Shown: piece after piece, positions 48,595 to 58,094 of the stretch
Layout: each line of letters begins with the position of its first letter
How positions within the stretch are numbered: position 1 is the stretch's first letter
The notes under the pieces: model-generated
What the model saw: only the letters and a program-made list of their open reading frames with translations
Told to the model about the DNA's origin: nothing
The model's database searches: none
Assembly: GCF_004138125.1 (NCBI RefSeq)
Contig: NZ_RXHS01000010.1
Coordinates: 1-64,000, forward strand
Direction of reading: 5' to 3'
Length of the DNA: 64,000 nucleotides
Source of the DNA: Seramator thermalis
GTDB taxonomy: Bacteria; Bacteroidota; Bacteroidia; Bacteroidales; Dysgonomonadaceae
Position numbers and translations under genes: made by a program

Positions 48595-49660
48595 ACGACG
48601 TTGCAACGGTATTAATGGTTAAATGAGTGATATAGGTGTCGTCAGACACTTTCGTGTTCCATACATAACGATTTGGGTAAAGCATTTCGAGGCGCTTTTG
48701 TACCTGCTCGAGGCCGATACCCTTGCCACTTTTGTCGGATTCGGTTTTGGGGAAATAACTGTTTTCGCAGACGAAATCAACTTTGCCGCCGTCCAACTCT
48801 TTCAGTTTAATACGAATGAACGAAGGCTTGTCTCCGCTGATTCCGTGTTTGAAAGCATTTTCGATCAGAGAGATAAAAATAAGAGGAGCAATTCGTGTCG
48901 AAGTGTTGGGCAGGATTTCGAAGTCGGTACTCAATTCCACATTGTCCGAAAGTCGGATACGCATCAAATCCACATAATTGCGCATAAAATCGACTTCTTG
49001 CACCAGAGGTACAAAGGTTTGATTATTATCATATAAAATATGACGAAGCAGTTTGCTCAAATCTTGCACAGCCTGTTGAGCCTGTGTCGGATTGAAATCG
49101 ATAAGGGCATAAATATTATTAAGTGTATTGAGCAAAAAGTGAGGATTGATCTGATTTTTCAAATTTTGCAATTCGGCTTCAGTTTTTGCTTTTTCCAGTT
49201 CTTTTCGTTTGTTCTCGTCCTGCATCCATCGACCACTCATTCGAATTGCCACGCTCAATCCTACAACGGTGATGAGCGACATCATATCTCTCAAAATAAA
49301 AGGAAGAACACGCGGCGGTCTTTTTTTTCGGCGAGGTGGCCTGCCTGACGAGAAAATATCGGACACTAAATCGTACGAGAAATGCATCAAAACGGCCAAT
49401 CCGATAATCAGGAGTAGATTGATGAGGATAAATTCTTTAATCTTATGGGTAAAAAGGAATTTATCAATGAGATAACAATAATTGATGTAAAAAATCAACA
49501 TGAAATACAACGTAGTCATGGTCGATCGCCAAAAGTGCGGCCACGAAATGTTGCTTCCCCTGTCGGTAAACAACAAAGGAAGCGCCAAAACAATTACCCA
49601 AACAAATACATGTATAAATAAATTGTCGTTTCGTGTTGAGATTGTTCTTTTTTGTATCAT
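48569..49660 (-). CDS. LytS/YehU-type sensor histidine kinase
   Basis: The 363-aa inner-membrane kinase has about four N-terminal membrane helices (LFIHVFVWVIVLALPLLF and others), a short coiled coil (KELEKAKTEAELQNLKNQI) and the His_kinase domain with the phospho-accepting His in NPHFLLNTLNNIYALI. The ATPase part has the N box LISLIENAFKHG and the G box SDKSGKGIGLEQV. No periplasmic sensor domain of size is visible, so it may sense within the membrane. It pairs with the overlapping LytTR regulator. Confidence 0.94.
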   Translation of the reverse strand: MIQKRTISTRNDNLFIHVFVWVIVLALPLLFTDRGSNISWPHFWRSTMTTLYFMLIFYINYCYLIDKFLFTHKIKEFILINLLLIIGLAVLMHFSYDLVSDIFSSGRPPRRKKRPPRVLPFILRDMMSLITVVGLSVAIRMSGRWMQDENKRKELEKAKTEAELQNLKNQINPHFLLNTLNNIYALIDFNPTQAQQAVQDLSKLLRHILYDNNQTFVPLVQEVDFMRNYVDLMRIRLSDNVELSTDFEILPNTSTRIAPLIFISLIENAFKHGISGDKPSFIRIKLKELDGGKVDFVCENSYFPKTESDKSGKGIGLEQVQKRLEMLYPNRYVWNTKVSDDTYITHLTINTVATSYDTQLLDN

Positions 49661-49676
49661 TTACAAAATATGGTTA

Positions 49677-49684
49677 CAAATATA
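49677..49684 (-). promoter_or_regulatory. -7 box of the kinase-regulator genes, within a palindrome
   Basis: Minus-strand TATATTTG fits TAnnTTTG, 16 bp upstream of ATG 49660. It lies inside GGTTA-N6-TAACC (49672-49687), a possible operator. Confidence 0.45.
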
Positions 49685-49719
49685 ACCGTTTTATCCGGAA
49701 AACATCGAGCGGATCGAAG

Positions 49720-52515
49720 TTAAAAGTCCGCACCCGGATGAAATCCGCCACCTCTTCCTCCGCCGGGTCCGCGCATTATGTCTTCGCGAGTGGCTCCTCC
49801 TTTAAATATATTGAATCGATATACGAAGTGGAACATAAAATAACTGGTAAGCGTGTTGGTTTGTGTGTCGCGAATATAGTTTGCAGTAACCGAACGGCTG
49901 ATGTTGCTGCGTTGCTGTAAAATGTCGTAAATCTTGAATCGTAATGTGCCGTTTTTTTGTTTGAAAATTTGTTTTTGAACAGATGCATTCCACAACCATT
50001 CGTTTTGCTGGTAGCCATCCGCATAGCCTGTATTGCTCGAGTAGTTTATATCGCTTTCTATCGAAAAGTCGTAAGGGAGATAAATCGTGGTGTTGGCCGA
50101 TCCACCGTAGTTGTAGTAATTCTGATTCTGCTGGCCTTCGAGACTGTTTCGAACGCCATTGTAGCTAATGTTGCCCCGCACCCCGAAATCGATGGCATCC
50201 GAACGATAATTCAGTCCGAGTGTCTCTCCCAGATTAGTCACTTTACTCAAGTTGGCTTCGCCGTTCGAAAACCCGTTGGTATGACTATAGCCGGCAAATG
50301 TCATCGAGAATATTGAGAATTTGATGTTTTTGAGAGGTAGGTTGAGCATGAGTCTGCCGTTTGTATTCCAATTTCCCGCTACATTTTCGTAAGTGGTTTC
50401 TTTCCTCCCGGTTGATTTATCCGTAAAAGTCGAAGAAACAATATCGTTGGTCAAATACCGGAAATCACCAAAAAAGTTGAGTGCCTGGTTTTTTTCGGGA
50501 TTAAAGTTCATAAAGCGAATATTTACCCTATGTTCGAATGAAGGCTTAAGATCGGGATTTCCGTAAGTAACATTCAACGGGTCAGATACGTCCACCACAG
50601 GAGAGAGTTGAGTTACCGAAGGTTGATCGGTATTGCCATTGTAGCGGATTCGCAAGTTTTTCTGGCGACTCCAACGGTAATTGAATTGTGCCATCGGGGC
50701 AAAATTCCATACATTTTGCGTGAGATCGTGAATGTTTTTTTCGCCAATAAATGTTTTACTTCTCGAACTCGAAGGCTGTGCACTTATACCGAGCATATAG
50801 TCGAAAATGCCTCTGTCGGCTCTGAAATTCAATTCGATGGACTGATTTACGAATTCGTTTTCGAGGCGCTTGCTATAGAGCGAGTCCAGTACGGTGTATG
50901 CGCCATCGGCATCTTTCGATCGGGTATCCCTGTTCGATTCCGAATTGTTCTGGCGGTAGCTATACGCCAACTGAAGAAAGTTCTGTCCGCCAAGAGGTTC
51001 CACATACGAAATATAGCCGCGAAAATTATTACTTTTACTTTCATTCGTAAATTTCTGATCGATGAGGTCATCCTCTTTAGCGCCAAGGTAATACGTGTTA
51101 GAGAGGTTATTACCCGAGTTTTGCGTATCGCTCATCCCTCCCCGCAACTGAAAACTGATCACACGACCGGGTTTCCCCAATGTGCGACTTACATCGAGTC
51201 GGGCCGACATACTTTTGCCGTCTCCTTCAGATTGATAACGCGAATCCCCATGGTTGACGGTATCATTTATTGTGCTGGTAGTAATGAAATCTCCCGTTTC
51301 ACTTCTCCTATTGTTGTAGATCGAACCTTCCGGTTGAAATATAATTCGGGTGAGCGTGTCGGGATTCCATTCCATACGCAGATTCATGTTGAAATTCTGA
51401 CTGTAATTGTTCGAAAGATTATTTTCGTCTTCGATGGTATTTCCGGTGCTTAAAAGGTTTTGTGTGTGCACTTTGGATGTAACCGTATTATCGGTAGATC
51501 CGTATCGGATGTTGCCTCCAAGTTTAAGTTTGTCGGAAAATGTTTTTACAAAATTAAAACCGGCATTGTTTGATGTCGAGATGCCGCTGTTGTTCCCACC
51601 GAACATACCTCTTCCGCCTCGTCCTCCCATGCCTCCAAACATGCTCGAAGCCAAATCGGAAAAACCGGCGTTGTTTGTGTTGTTCAATCCTCCCAGAAAA
51701 GTGAATTGATCTTTATTTTTCATGTAATTGACCATTGCGTTGCCTTCATAACGATCTTTATTGCCATACCCTGCAAAGGCATTCCCAAACAATCCTTCTT
51801 TCATTCCGGGTTTCACGCTCAGGTTGATCACCGTTTCTTCTTCGCCGTCGTCGAATCCGGTCATCAGCGAAATATCAGTTCGGCGGTCGAGCACCTGCAC
51901 CTTATTGACCATTTTCGCAGGTAGATTTTTAGATGCCACTTTGGGGTCGTCGCTGAAAAATTCTTCGCCATCTACCAGTATTTTTTTTATTTCACGACCA
52001 TTCACCGTTATCTTGCCGTCACTGCCGATTTCCACACCGGGCATTTTTTTGAGTAGATCTTCAACTACGGCACTCTCGGTAATTTTGTAGGAATCGGCAC
52101 TGAATTCGAGCGTATCGCCTTTCACCGAAATTTCAGGCGCTTTGGCAGTTATTACCGTTTCGGAAAGAACGATGTTGTCGGGCAACAACTTCAATAAACC
52201 CAATCTCACCGAAGGATTTGAATTTGTAACCCGGACATTGCGGTAGATGTCTTTGTATCCGATAAATGAAATGTGAACGATGTACGACCCGCTCTTCACC
52301 GGAATACTGAAATTTCCCTTTTCGTCGGAGGCTTTACCCCCGACAAAAGTACTGTCGGGTTGTTGAAGTATGCGCACGTTGGCCAAAGCTACCGGCTTGT
52401 TTGTTTCTGCATCGATAAGGGTGCCCGAAATATTTCCTTCGGAAGCACTGTTTTGCGACCATACCGATGGCATGGCAAAAAAAAGAATGGCTGAGATGAT
52501 TCGTATTTTTTTCAT
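49720..52515 (-). CDS. TonB-receptor-like outer-membrane protein (carboxypeptidase-regulatory + barrel)
   Basis: A 931-aa outer-membrane protein: signal peptide (AMPSVWSQ), carboxypeptidase-regulatory-like domain (NISGTLIDAETNKPVALANVRI, around 28-115), plug domain (AVVEDLLKKMPGVEIGSDGKI; KILVDGEEFFSDDPKVASKN) and a long beta-barrel of the OMP_b-brl_3 type. Glycine-rich runs occur around residue 290 (GGMGGRGGRGMFGGNN) and at the C-terminus (GPGGGRGGGFHPGADF), so the final residue pattern is unlike typical TonB receptors. No SusD partner is adjacent; uptake of a non-glycan ligand or a structural role is possible. It precedes the kinase gene by 59 bp. Confidence 0.88.
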   Translation of the reverse strand: MKKIRIISAILFFAMPSVWSQNSASEGNISGTLIDAETNKPVALANVRILQQPDSTFVGGKASDEKGNFSIPVKSGSYIVHISFIGYKDIYRNVRVTNSNPSVRLGLLKLLPDNIVLSETVITAKAPEISVKGDTLEFSADSYKITESAVVEDLLKKMPGVEIGSDGKITVNGREIKKILVDGEEFFSDDPKVASKNLPAKMVNKVQVLDRRTDISLMTGFDDGEEETVINLSVKPGMKEGLFGNAFAGYGNKDRYEGNAMVNYMKNKDQFTFLGGLNNTNNAGFSDLASSMFGGMGGRGGRGMFGGNNSGISTSNNAGFNFVKTFSDKLKLGGNIRYGSTDNTVTSKVHTQNLLSTGNTIEDENNLSNNYSQNFNMNLRMEWNPDTLTRIIFQPEGSIYNNRRSETGDFITTSTINDTVNHGDSRYQSEGDGKSMSARLDVSRTLGKPGRVISFQLRGGMSDTQNSGNNLSNTYYLGAKEDDLIDQKFTNESKSNNFRGYISYVEPLGGQNFLQLAYSYRQNNSESNRDTRSKDADGAYTVLDSLYSKRLENEFVNQSIELNFRADRGIFDYMLGISAQPSSSRSKTFIGEKNIHDLTQNVWNFAPMAQFNYRWSRQKNLRIRYNGNTDQPSVTQLSPVVDVSDPLNVTYGNPDLKPSFEHRVNIRFMNFNPEKNQALNFFGDFRYLTNDIVSSTFTDKSTGRKETTYENVAGNWNTNGRLMLNLPLKNIKFSIFSMTFAGYSHTNGFSNGEANLSKVTNLGETLGLNYRSDAIDFGVRGNISYNGVRNSLEGQQNQNYYNYGGSANTTIYLPYDFSIESDINYSSNTGYADGYQQNEWLWNASVQKQIFKQKNGTLRFKIYDILQQRSNISRSVTANYIRDTQTNTLTSYFMFHFVYRFNIFKGGATREDIMRGPGGGRGGGFHPGADF

Positions 52516-52541
52516 ACTTAGCTGCTATTTGATTGCAGCTA

Positions 52542-52549
52542 CAAAAATA
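52542..52549 (-). promoter_or_regulatory. -7 box of the TonB-receptor-like gene
   Basis: Minus-strand TATTTTTG fits TAnnTTTG, 26 bp upstream of ATG 52515. A small hairpin (AGCTGC at 52520-52525 with 52535-52540) follows in the leader. Confidence 0.55.
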
Positions 52550-52643
52550 ATTTACCCTCTTACGATAAGCAAACAAAATAGATTAACACTGTTTATTTAT
52601 CGACAAACGTGAAGGAATCGGCGATCAATCGAGTTTGTCGTGG

Positions 52644-54893
52644 TTAAAAATAATACCCGATACCCAAAAAAGCATGTATTTTTTTTGTTAATTCTGAATA
52701 TCCGGCCTCAATGGAAAATGGTCCCAGCACGGTCATGTAGGAATATCCCAAGTTGATGCCCTTAAAATATTGACCATTGAATATGTGAAGAGGTTTATCG
52801 TTTTGAGCCAGTATATGTAGATTTGCATATAACCACTGATTTTGTGTTATTTCATATCGAAGGTTTGCCTGAAATTTGAGGATAGAATGATTCATTACTT
52901 CCATTCCGCCCGATCCGGGAAGCGAAATTTGTTGCGTGAGATAATTCCCGTCGTATTTGCCTCCGGCAAAATTTCGATAGATAGCAGGAATGCTGTCCTC
53001 TGCATTGATGATGGTTCTGCCGGTGATTTCGGGAGTAAGAAATATATGTTGCCCTATTTTAAACGGTTTCGTCAATTTCAGATTGAGTACATTAAGCGGG
53101 AGCTTATGATTCATTTCGTAAAAATTGTCGGTGAGCATTGCGTATCGGAACAAAAGGTAATGGCCTGAGGTTGGAAAATAACTTCTATCGAGATTATCGA
53201 ATGTGCCTTCCAAAAAATAATTGATATATAGTTTGTTGTCAAAGCCTGTTTTTTGCAGATCGATATTGTTGGACAGAGTAGAGAAGAAATAGTAATTGTC
53301 AAAATTTACGCCGAGATGCAGTTTTATGTTTCGGAAATAAAATTCGGAAAAATTAAGATCCATCGTGTTTTGAGTTACTCCAAAGCTGTAGGATCTTTGG
53401 CCCCGATCGAAAATATTTATTTCATTACGTCGGAGGCGGTAAGTAATGCCTCCACGGTAGAAAATTCCACGATTGAGATAATAATCGATCGTCAAATAAG
53501 GATTTTTGCTCAAGCGAGCCGTTATTTCCATCACCGAGTTGAACGATGCCCCTCGTCTGATAACCGTGTTGGCCAGAATGGCAGCAATATCGTCCGTGTC
53601 AAATCGCAGGCCGAGATTCAGCGTTTTGAAATCCTTTTTTTCGACTCGGAAAAACAGGTCGAAAGGAGGTTCACCTTTCAATTCGTAGCGTACACTGTTG
53701 AAAAAGCCTGTGCCATAGATTTGCGAAGTCAGCGTTTCGAGTTCTTTTCGTGTGATTTTGTTATTTTTGATGTGGATCGATTTGAGCATGCTTTGTTCTT
53801 CATCGGGAGTAATGCCACTGAAATGAATGCTCCCTATTTCGAGAGAATCCATTTCGATGAAAGGATTTTTTTCTTTTCGATCAGGCAGTTTTTCATCCGT
53901 TATGCCTAATTGAGATTTCAGGGACATCAGTTCGTCCCATTTTTCGCGTGTGGCCTTTTCCCCGCGAAAAATGATCGTATCTATCGAATTTCTCTCGAAA
54001 TCCATCATCCCGTAAGGATGCAAATCGGCTGAAATCAACAGATCGGTATTTCTGATGTTTTCGTCGAATTTTTCTTTGCCGATGAAATTGCTTAATCCCG
54101 AAATCACTTCGAATAATGTACCTCGGTTTTTATCCTTTTCCTCATCGCCGGGGGGCATCACTACTCCAATCACGATATCTGCGCCCATTTTCCGTACCAG
54201 ATCGACCGGATAATTATTTATGATTCCTCCATCGATGAGGAGCATGCTGTCTATTTCCACCGGGGCGAACATTCCGGGTATTGCCATGCTGGCTCTCATA
54301 GCTTGTGCCAGAATACCTTGTGTGAGATCGACTTCGCGCCCTGATCTTGTATCGGCTGCCACACATCCGAACGGGATGGGTAGTTGATCGAATTTCATAG
54401 CGTCTTGAAATCCGATAGTTAAGTTCAAAAATAAGTTATCCAGGTTTTGACCCTTTACCACGCCGGAAGGCAAGCTTACCTTCCCGGATTTCTGTTTGAG
54501 TTGAAGTTCGTAGGGCAGCGAAACGATGTATTGATTGGCATTTTCTTTCAGGTAAGGTGATAAATTTTCGCGATAAACATTATCTGTGAGCAAATAATTC
54601 CAATCTTGCGTTTTGGCAATCGAATCCAAGTCCGATGCGCTGTATCCCAAAGCATAAAGCCCGCCGATGATGGCGCCCATACTTGTTCCTGCAATATAAT
54701 CGATGGGTATTCCGGCTTCTTCCAATACTTTTAGAGCTCCGATGTGAGCAAAACCTTTGGCTCCTCCACCCGAAAGCGCAATCCCAACTTTTTTGCGGGA
54801 TTTCTCTTGTGCGGATATTGGCGTAGCGAATGTAAATGCAAGAAATACAGTTATAGAAATCAGACGTAGAAAATGATATTGTGATGGATTCAT
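52644..54893 (-). CDS. Patatin-like phospholipase with outer-membrane barrel (type Vd-like)
   Basis: The 749-aa protein combines a signal peptide (cleavage near PISAQE), a patatin lipase domain with oxyanion SGGGAKG, catalytic Ser71 in GTSMG and Asp221 in LLIDGGIINNYP, then a POTRA-like segment (around 345-420, EIGSIHFSGITPDEEQSML) and a BamA-type C-terminal barrel ending GIGYYF. This order matches PlpD-type (type Vd) secreted lipases, though in Bacteroidetes the lipase may stay attached. The catalytic residues are all present. It has its own promoter box and may be read separately from the gene downstream. Confidence 0.92.
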   Translation of the reverse strand: MNPSQYHFLRLISITVFLAFTFATPISAQEKSRKKVGIALSGGGAKGFAHIGALKVLEEAGIPIDYIAGTSMGAIIGGLYALGYSASDLDSIAKTQDWNYLLTDNVYRENLSPYLKENANQYIVSLPYELQLKQKSGKVSLPSGVVKGQNLDNLFLNLTIGFQDAMKFDQLPIPFGCVAADTRSGREVDLTQGILAQAMRASMAIPGMFAPVEIDSMLLIDGGIINNYPVDLVRKMGADIVIGVVMPPGDEEKDKNRGTLFEVISGLSNFIGKEKFDENIRNTDLLISADLHPYGMMDFERNSIDTIIFRGEKATREKWDELMSLKSQLGITDEKLPDRKEKNPFIEMDSLEIGSIHFSGITPDEEQSMLKSIHIKNNKITRKELETLTSQIYGTGFFNSVRYELKGEPPFDLFFRVEKKDFKTLNLGLRFDTDDIAAILANTVIRRGASFNSVMEITARLSKNPYLTIDYYLNRGIFYRGGITYRLRRNEINIFDRGQRSYSFGVTQNTMDLNFSEFYFRNIKLHLGVNFDNYYFFSTLSNNIDLQKTGFDNKLYINYFLEGTFDNLDRSYFPTSGHYLLFRYAMLTDNFYEMNHKLPLNVLNLKLTKPFKIGQHIFLTPEITGRTIINAEDSIPAIYRNFAGGKYDGNYLTQQISLPGSGGMEVMNHSILKFQANLRYEITQNQWLYANLHILAQNDKPLHIFNGQYFKGINLGYSYMTVLGPFSIEAGYSELTKKIHAFLGIGYYF

Positions 54894-54913
54894 TGTTGAG
54901 CCATTTGATGATA

Positions 54914-54921
54914 CAAAAATA
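54914..54921 (-). promoter_or_regulatory. -7 box of the patatin gene
   Basis: Minus-strand TATTTTTG fits TAnnTTTG, 20 bp upstream of ATG 54893. Confidence 0.5.
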
Positions 54922-55012
54922 GCTCAAAACCTTAAATCCTACAATTGCAATTTGTTAATTCTTTGAATGATTTAAAATTATATACTTGCAGAACATTCGG
55001 GTTGTTTCTCCC

Positions 55013-55342
55013 TTATTCTTCTCCTTTAATCATGGTCAGCAGCATTTTGAAACGTTCAACGGCTTTTACCGAATGGGGATGATTGGCCGGCAAAATTATG
55101 CAGTTGCCCTTGTTCAGCAAATAGGAGTTTGCGTCGATGCAGATTTCGGCTTTGCCATCGATTACCTGCAGCAATGCGTCGTAATTGGCCGAATGCTCTG
55201 TCAAACCTTGATCTTTGTCAAACGAGAAAATCGTAATGTTTCCCGCTTTGTTTTTGGTTACTTGTTTGCTCACAACTCCGCCCTCTGCATATTCCACAGC
55301 GTTCTCGAGATTGATTACTTTCGCTTTTTCGAATGTTGTCAT
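55013..55342 (-). CDS. Small cupin-domain protein
   Basis: A 109-aa single cupin barrel. The first motif is weak (DQGLTEHSANYDALLQVIDGKAEICID) and the second is CIILPANHPHSVKAVERFKMLL, with two His as likely metal ligands. It lies 22 bp downstream of hcp and so belongs to the hcp transcript; small cupins accompany hcp in other anaerobes. A role in nitrosative-stress response or metal/ligand sensing is inference. Confidence 0.82.
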   Translation of the reverse strand: MTTFEKAKVINLENAVEYAEGGVVSKQVTKNKAGNITIFSFDKDQGLTEHSANYDALLQVIDGKAEICIDANSYLLNKGNCIILPANHPHSVKAVERFKMLLTMIKGEE

Positions 55343-55364
55343 GATGATAATAATTGATTAGAAA

Positions 55365-57023
55365 TTAGTTGCCAAGCAGTATTTTCATATCTTCGTCAAC
55401 CGTAGTGATGCCTGCGATGCCGAAATTGTTTGCCAAAACATTCACCACGTTAGGTGAAAGGAATGCGGGAAGCGTTGGTCCCAAATGGATATTTTTCACG
55501 CCCAGTGAAAGCAGTGCCAGCAACACGATCACTGCCTTTTGTTCGTACCATGCAATGTTATAGGCTATGGGGAGCTCATTGAGATCGTCGAGGCCGAAAG
55601 CATCTTTCAGTGCAAGAGCAATGCGCACCAGCGAGTAACTGTCGTTGCACTGACCGGCGTCGAGCACGCGGGGAATCCCGTTGATGTCTCCCAGCGGAAG
55701 CTTATTGTAGCGATATTTGGCACATCCGGCCGTCAGAATGATGGTGTCTTTCGGCAGTTTTTCGGCAAATTCGGTATAGTAATTTCTACCCGACATGCGT
55801 CCGTCGCATCCTCCCATTACGAAAAATTTACGAATTGCACCCGATTTTACGGCTTCCACAATCTGACCGGAAAGACTGATAACTTGGTGATGAGCAAAAC
55901 CGCCGACAATTTCGCCTCTCTCGATTTGGGTAGGAGGCGCACATTTTTTGGCATGTTCGATGAGTGCCGAAAAATCTTTCGGCTTGCCGTCCTTTCGATC
56001 CGGAATATGTTTGAATCCGTCGAATCCCGAAGCTCCGGTCGTGTAAACTCGATCGATATAGGTGGCCGATTTGCGGGGAGGAACAATGCAGTTTGTCGTG
56101 AAGAGAATGACACCGTTGAAGTTTTCGAAATCTTCGGTTTGATGCCACCACGAACTGCCATAGTTGCCGACAAAATGACTGTATTTTTTGAATGCCGGAT
56201 AATAATTGGCAGGAAGCATTTCGCTGTGAGTATAAACGTCCACTCCCGTTCCTTCGGTTTGTTTCAGCAGTTCTTCCATATCTTTCAGATCATGTCCGCT
56301 GATCAGAATTCCGGGATTGTTGCGCACCCCCAGATTCACTTTGGTGATTTCGGGGTTTCCGTAATTCGACGTATTGGCTTTGTCGAGCAATTCCATCACT
56401 TTGACTCCGTAACTGCCCGTTTCGAGTACCAATGCCGTTAATTCGTCTATCGAAAGCGAATTGTCGGTAGTAGCAACCAATGCACGCTGCATGAAAGCAT
56501 AAATTTCGCGATCTTCGAATCCCAGATTGAACGCATGTTCGGCATAAGCAGCCATGCCTTTCAACCCATAAATGGTAAGTTCGCGCAGCGATCTCACATC
56601 TTTATCTTCGGTGGTCAATACACCCACTTTCGGAGCTTTCTCGTTCATTTCTTTTTCGGTTTCGCCTGTCCAATAGGCTCCGTCGAAGGTGATATCGTTT
56701 GTTTTTCCTCCTGCCGAAACAAGTCTTTCCCGCGCCGTGTCGCGCATCTGATAGGCCATCAAAATTCGTGTAACGAAACGGTTCTTGTCGAAATTGGCGT
56801 TGGTGATCGTCATAAACAGACTATCGGCAATAAACCTGTCTATTTCGGGGATTTCAATATTCAAGGCTCGCAATCTCACCATATAATGCGAGATGCCTTT
56901 ACACAGATACGTCAACAAATCTTGCAGATTTGCCACATCGGAAGTCTTTCCGCAAACGCCTTTCAGAACGCATCCTTCATTCTTTGAAGTTTCCTGACAC
57001 TGAAAGCAAAACATTTTGTCCAT
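55365..57023 (-). CDS. hcp: Hybrid cluster protein (hydroxylamine reductase)
   Basis: Hcp carries a [4Fe-4S] (or [2Fe-2S]) cluster and a hybrid Fe-S-O cluster; it reduces NO and hydroxylamine and protects anaerobes from nitrosative stress. The 552-aa protein has the N-terminal cysteines C6-x2-C9-x8-C18-x5-C24, the class I pattern. Hybrid-cluster ligands appear in [65 protein letters not shown]. All family motifs are intact. It is read divergently from a Crp/Fnr regulator with an operator in between, and is followed by a cupin. Confidence 0.97.
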   Translation of the reverse strand: MDKMFCFQCQETSKNEGCVLKGVCGKTSDVANLQDLLTYLCKGISHYMVRLRALNIEIPEIDRFIADSLFMTITNANFDKNRFVTRILMAYQMRDTARERLVSAGGKTNDITFDGAYWTGETEKEMNEKAPKVGVLTTEDKDVRSLRELTIYGLKGMAAYAEHAFNLGFEDREIYAFMQRALVATTDNSLSIDELTALVLETGSYGVKVMELLDKANTSNYGNPEITKVNLGVRNNPGILISGHDLKDMEELLKQTEGTGVDVYTHSEMLPANYYPAFKKYSHFVGNYGSSWWHQTEDFENFNGVILFTTNCIVPPRKSATYIDRVYTTGASGFDGFKHIPDRKDGKPKDFSALIEHAKKCAPPTQIERGEIVGGFAHHQVISLSGQIVEAVKSGAIRKFFVMGGCDGRMSGRNYYTEFAEKLPKDTIILTAGCAKYRYNKLPLGDINGIPRVLDAGQCNDSYSLVRIALALKDAFGLDDLNELPIAYNIAWYEQKAVIVLLALLSLGVKNIHLGPTLPAFLSPNVVNVLANNFGIAGITTVDEDMKILLGN

Positions 57024-57063
57024 TATTTTTTTGTTTAGTTCGACGATTTATTTTTTACTGCTG

Positions 57064-57071
57064 CAAAAGTA
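57064..57071 (-). promoter_or_regulatory. -7 box of hcp
   Basis: Minus-strand TACTTTTG fits TAnnTTTG. The predicted start of transcription near 57057 puts the centre of the palindrome at 57100 about 43 bp upstream, a class II activator position. Confidence 0.55.
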
Positions 57072-57092
57072 GATGGTTTGGCAGGCTAAAGA

Positions 57093-57108
57093 TGTAACCG
57101 AAGTTACA
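57093..57108. promoter_or_regulatory. Crp/Fnr-type operator between hcp and its regulator
   Basis: TGTAACCGAAGTTACA is a perfect palindrome with 6-bp arms and a 4-bp spacer, the geometry of Fnr-type sites. It lies 70 bp from the hcp start and 52 bp from the regulator start, and most likely is the binding site of the Crp/Fnr protein at 57160. Confidence 0.75.
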
Positions 57109-57159
57109 AACCTAAGAATTAACAAATTTTACTTTTCGGAAAATCCGTTATGTTGAAAG

Positions 57160-57858
57160 ATGGCACTATCTTTATTCAATAAAATGGATTCACTTCAGGA
57201 ATACGATTTATCGACGTGTTCGTTATTTGACGGAATGACAAATGATGAATTGGACGAATTCGTTGACAAATCGGTGTGCGAAATATGGCACATCGATAAG
57301 GGCGAGCGTGTCGTACGTCAAAACGACCTCATTCGTTATCTTATTCTTTTGGTAGATGGTTTGGTGCGTACCGAAATGATTACGAAGGAAGGCAATGTTC
57401 TCGAAATCGAATTCCTTGAACCGATTCGGCCACTGGCTCCGGCATTTATTTTTGCTGCCAACTGTCGTTTCCCTGTAGATGTGATTGCGATGCAACCGAG
57501 CGTTTTTTATCTGATAGAGAAGAACGTATGGCTTGCCGAAATGATGAAAAACGAACGGCTGCTTACCAATTTTCTGAGATTCAATTCGAATATGACTGTT
57601 TTTCTGTCGAATAAGGTGCAAATGATGTCCATCAAAAGTCTGAAAGGTAAACTTTCCCTTTACATCCTCGAAAATACGACCCCGCAGCAACCTTCGTTCG
57701 TGATGAAACGCACGCAAACGCAATTGGCAGAATATTTTGGTGTTCAACGTCCGTCGTTGGCGCGTACCATCGGCGAAATGATCGAAGAAGGACTTATCAC
57801 GCTGCAAAAGAAGACGCTCACCGTCATCGATCGAAAAAACCTTGAGGCAAGCATCTGA
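57160..57858 (+). CDS. Crp/Fnr-family regulator, HcpR-like
   Basis: The 232-aa regulator has an N-terminal cyclic-nucleotide-fold sensor domain (VDKSVCEIWHIDKGERVVRQND ... EIEFLEPIRPLAPAFIF, about residues 20-130), a long dimer helix, and a C-terminal winged HTH (TQTQLAEYFGVQRPSLARTIGEM). No Fnr-type cysteine cluster is seen at the N-terminus, so it is not an [Fe-S] Fnr; heme-based NO sensing as in HcpR is possible. Divergence from hcp and the shared palindrome indicate control of hcp and of its own gene. The ATG at 57184 is an alternative start. Confidence 0.88.
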   Translation: MALSLFNKMDSLQEYDLSTCSLFDGMTNDELDEFVDKSVCEIWHIDKGERVVRQNDLIRYLILLVDGLVRTEMITKEGNVLEIEFLEPIRPLAPAFIFAANCRFPVDVIAMQPSVFYLIEKNVWLAEMMKNERLLTNFLRFNSNMTVFLSNKVQMMSIKSLKGKLSLYILENTTPQQPSFVMKRTQTQLAEYFGVQRPSLARTIGEMIEEGLITLQKKTLTVIDRKNLEASI

Positions 57859-58054
57859 AGAAATGGGAAAATTGGGAGGCGATTTCAAGGTTTATCGATT
57901 TAATGATTTGTGGATAACAGAATTTACGGTGAATAGTTTTTGCCCTTATTACCAATCACCCATCACCGGCCTTACCCCACATCAGCAGGTGTCTTTTGGC
58001 TTTCAATTCATGACAAATATTGAACGATTTCGCTTTCGATAAAAAATTATCGAG

Positions 58055-58062
58055 TAATTTTG
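58055..58062 (+). promoter_or_regulatory. -7 box of the ccsBA gene
   Basis: TAATTTTG fits TAnnTTTG, 32 bp upstream of ATG 58095. Confidence 0.5.
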
Positions 58063-58094
58063 TAATATAGTATTCAATATCAACTTTTTTGACG

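Noticed and set aside
50608-51453. 281-codon plus-strand frame opposite the TonB-receptor-like gene
   Set aside because: Antisense shadow of a clear coding frame, no domain or promoter support.
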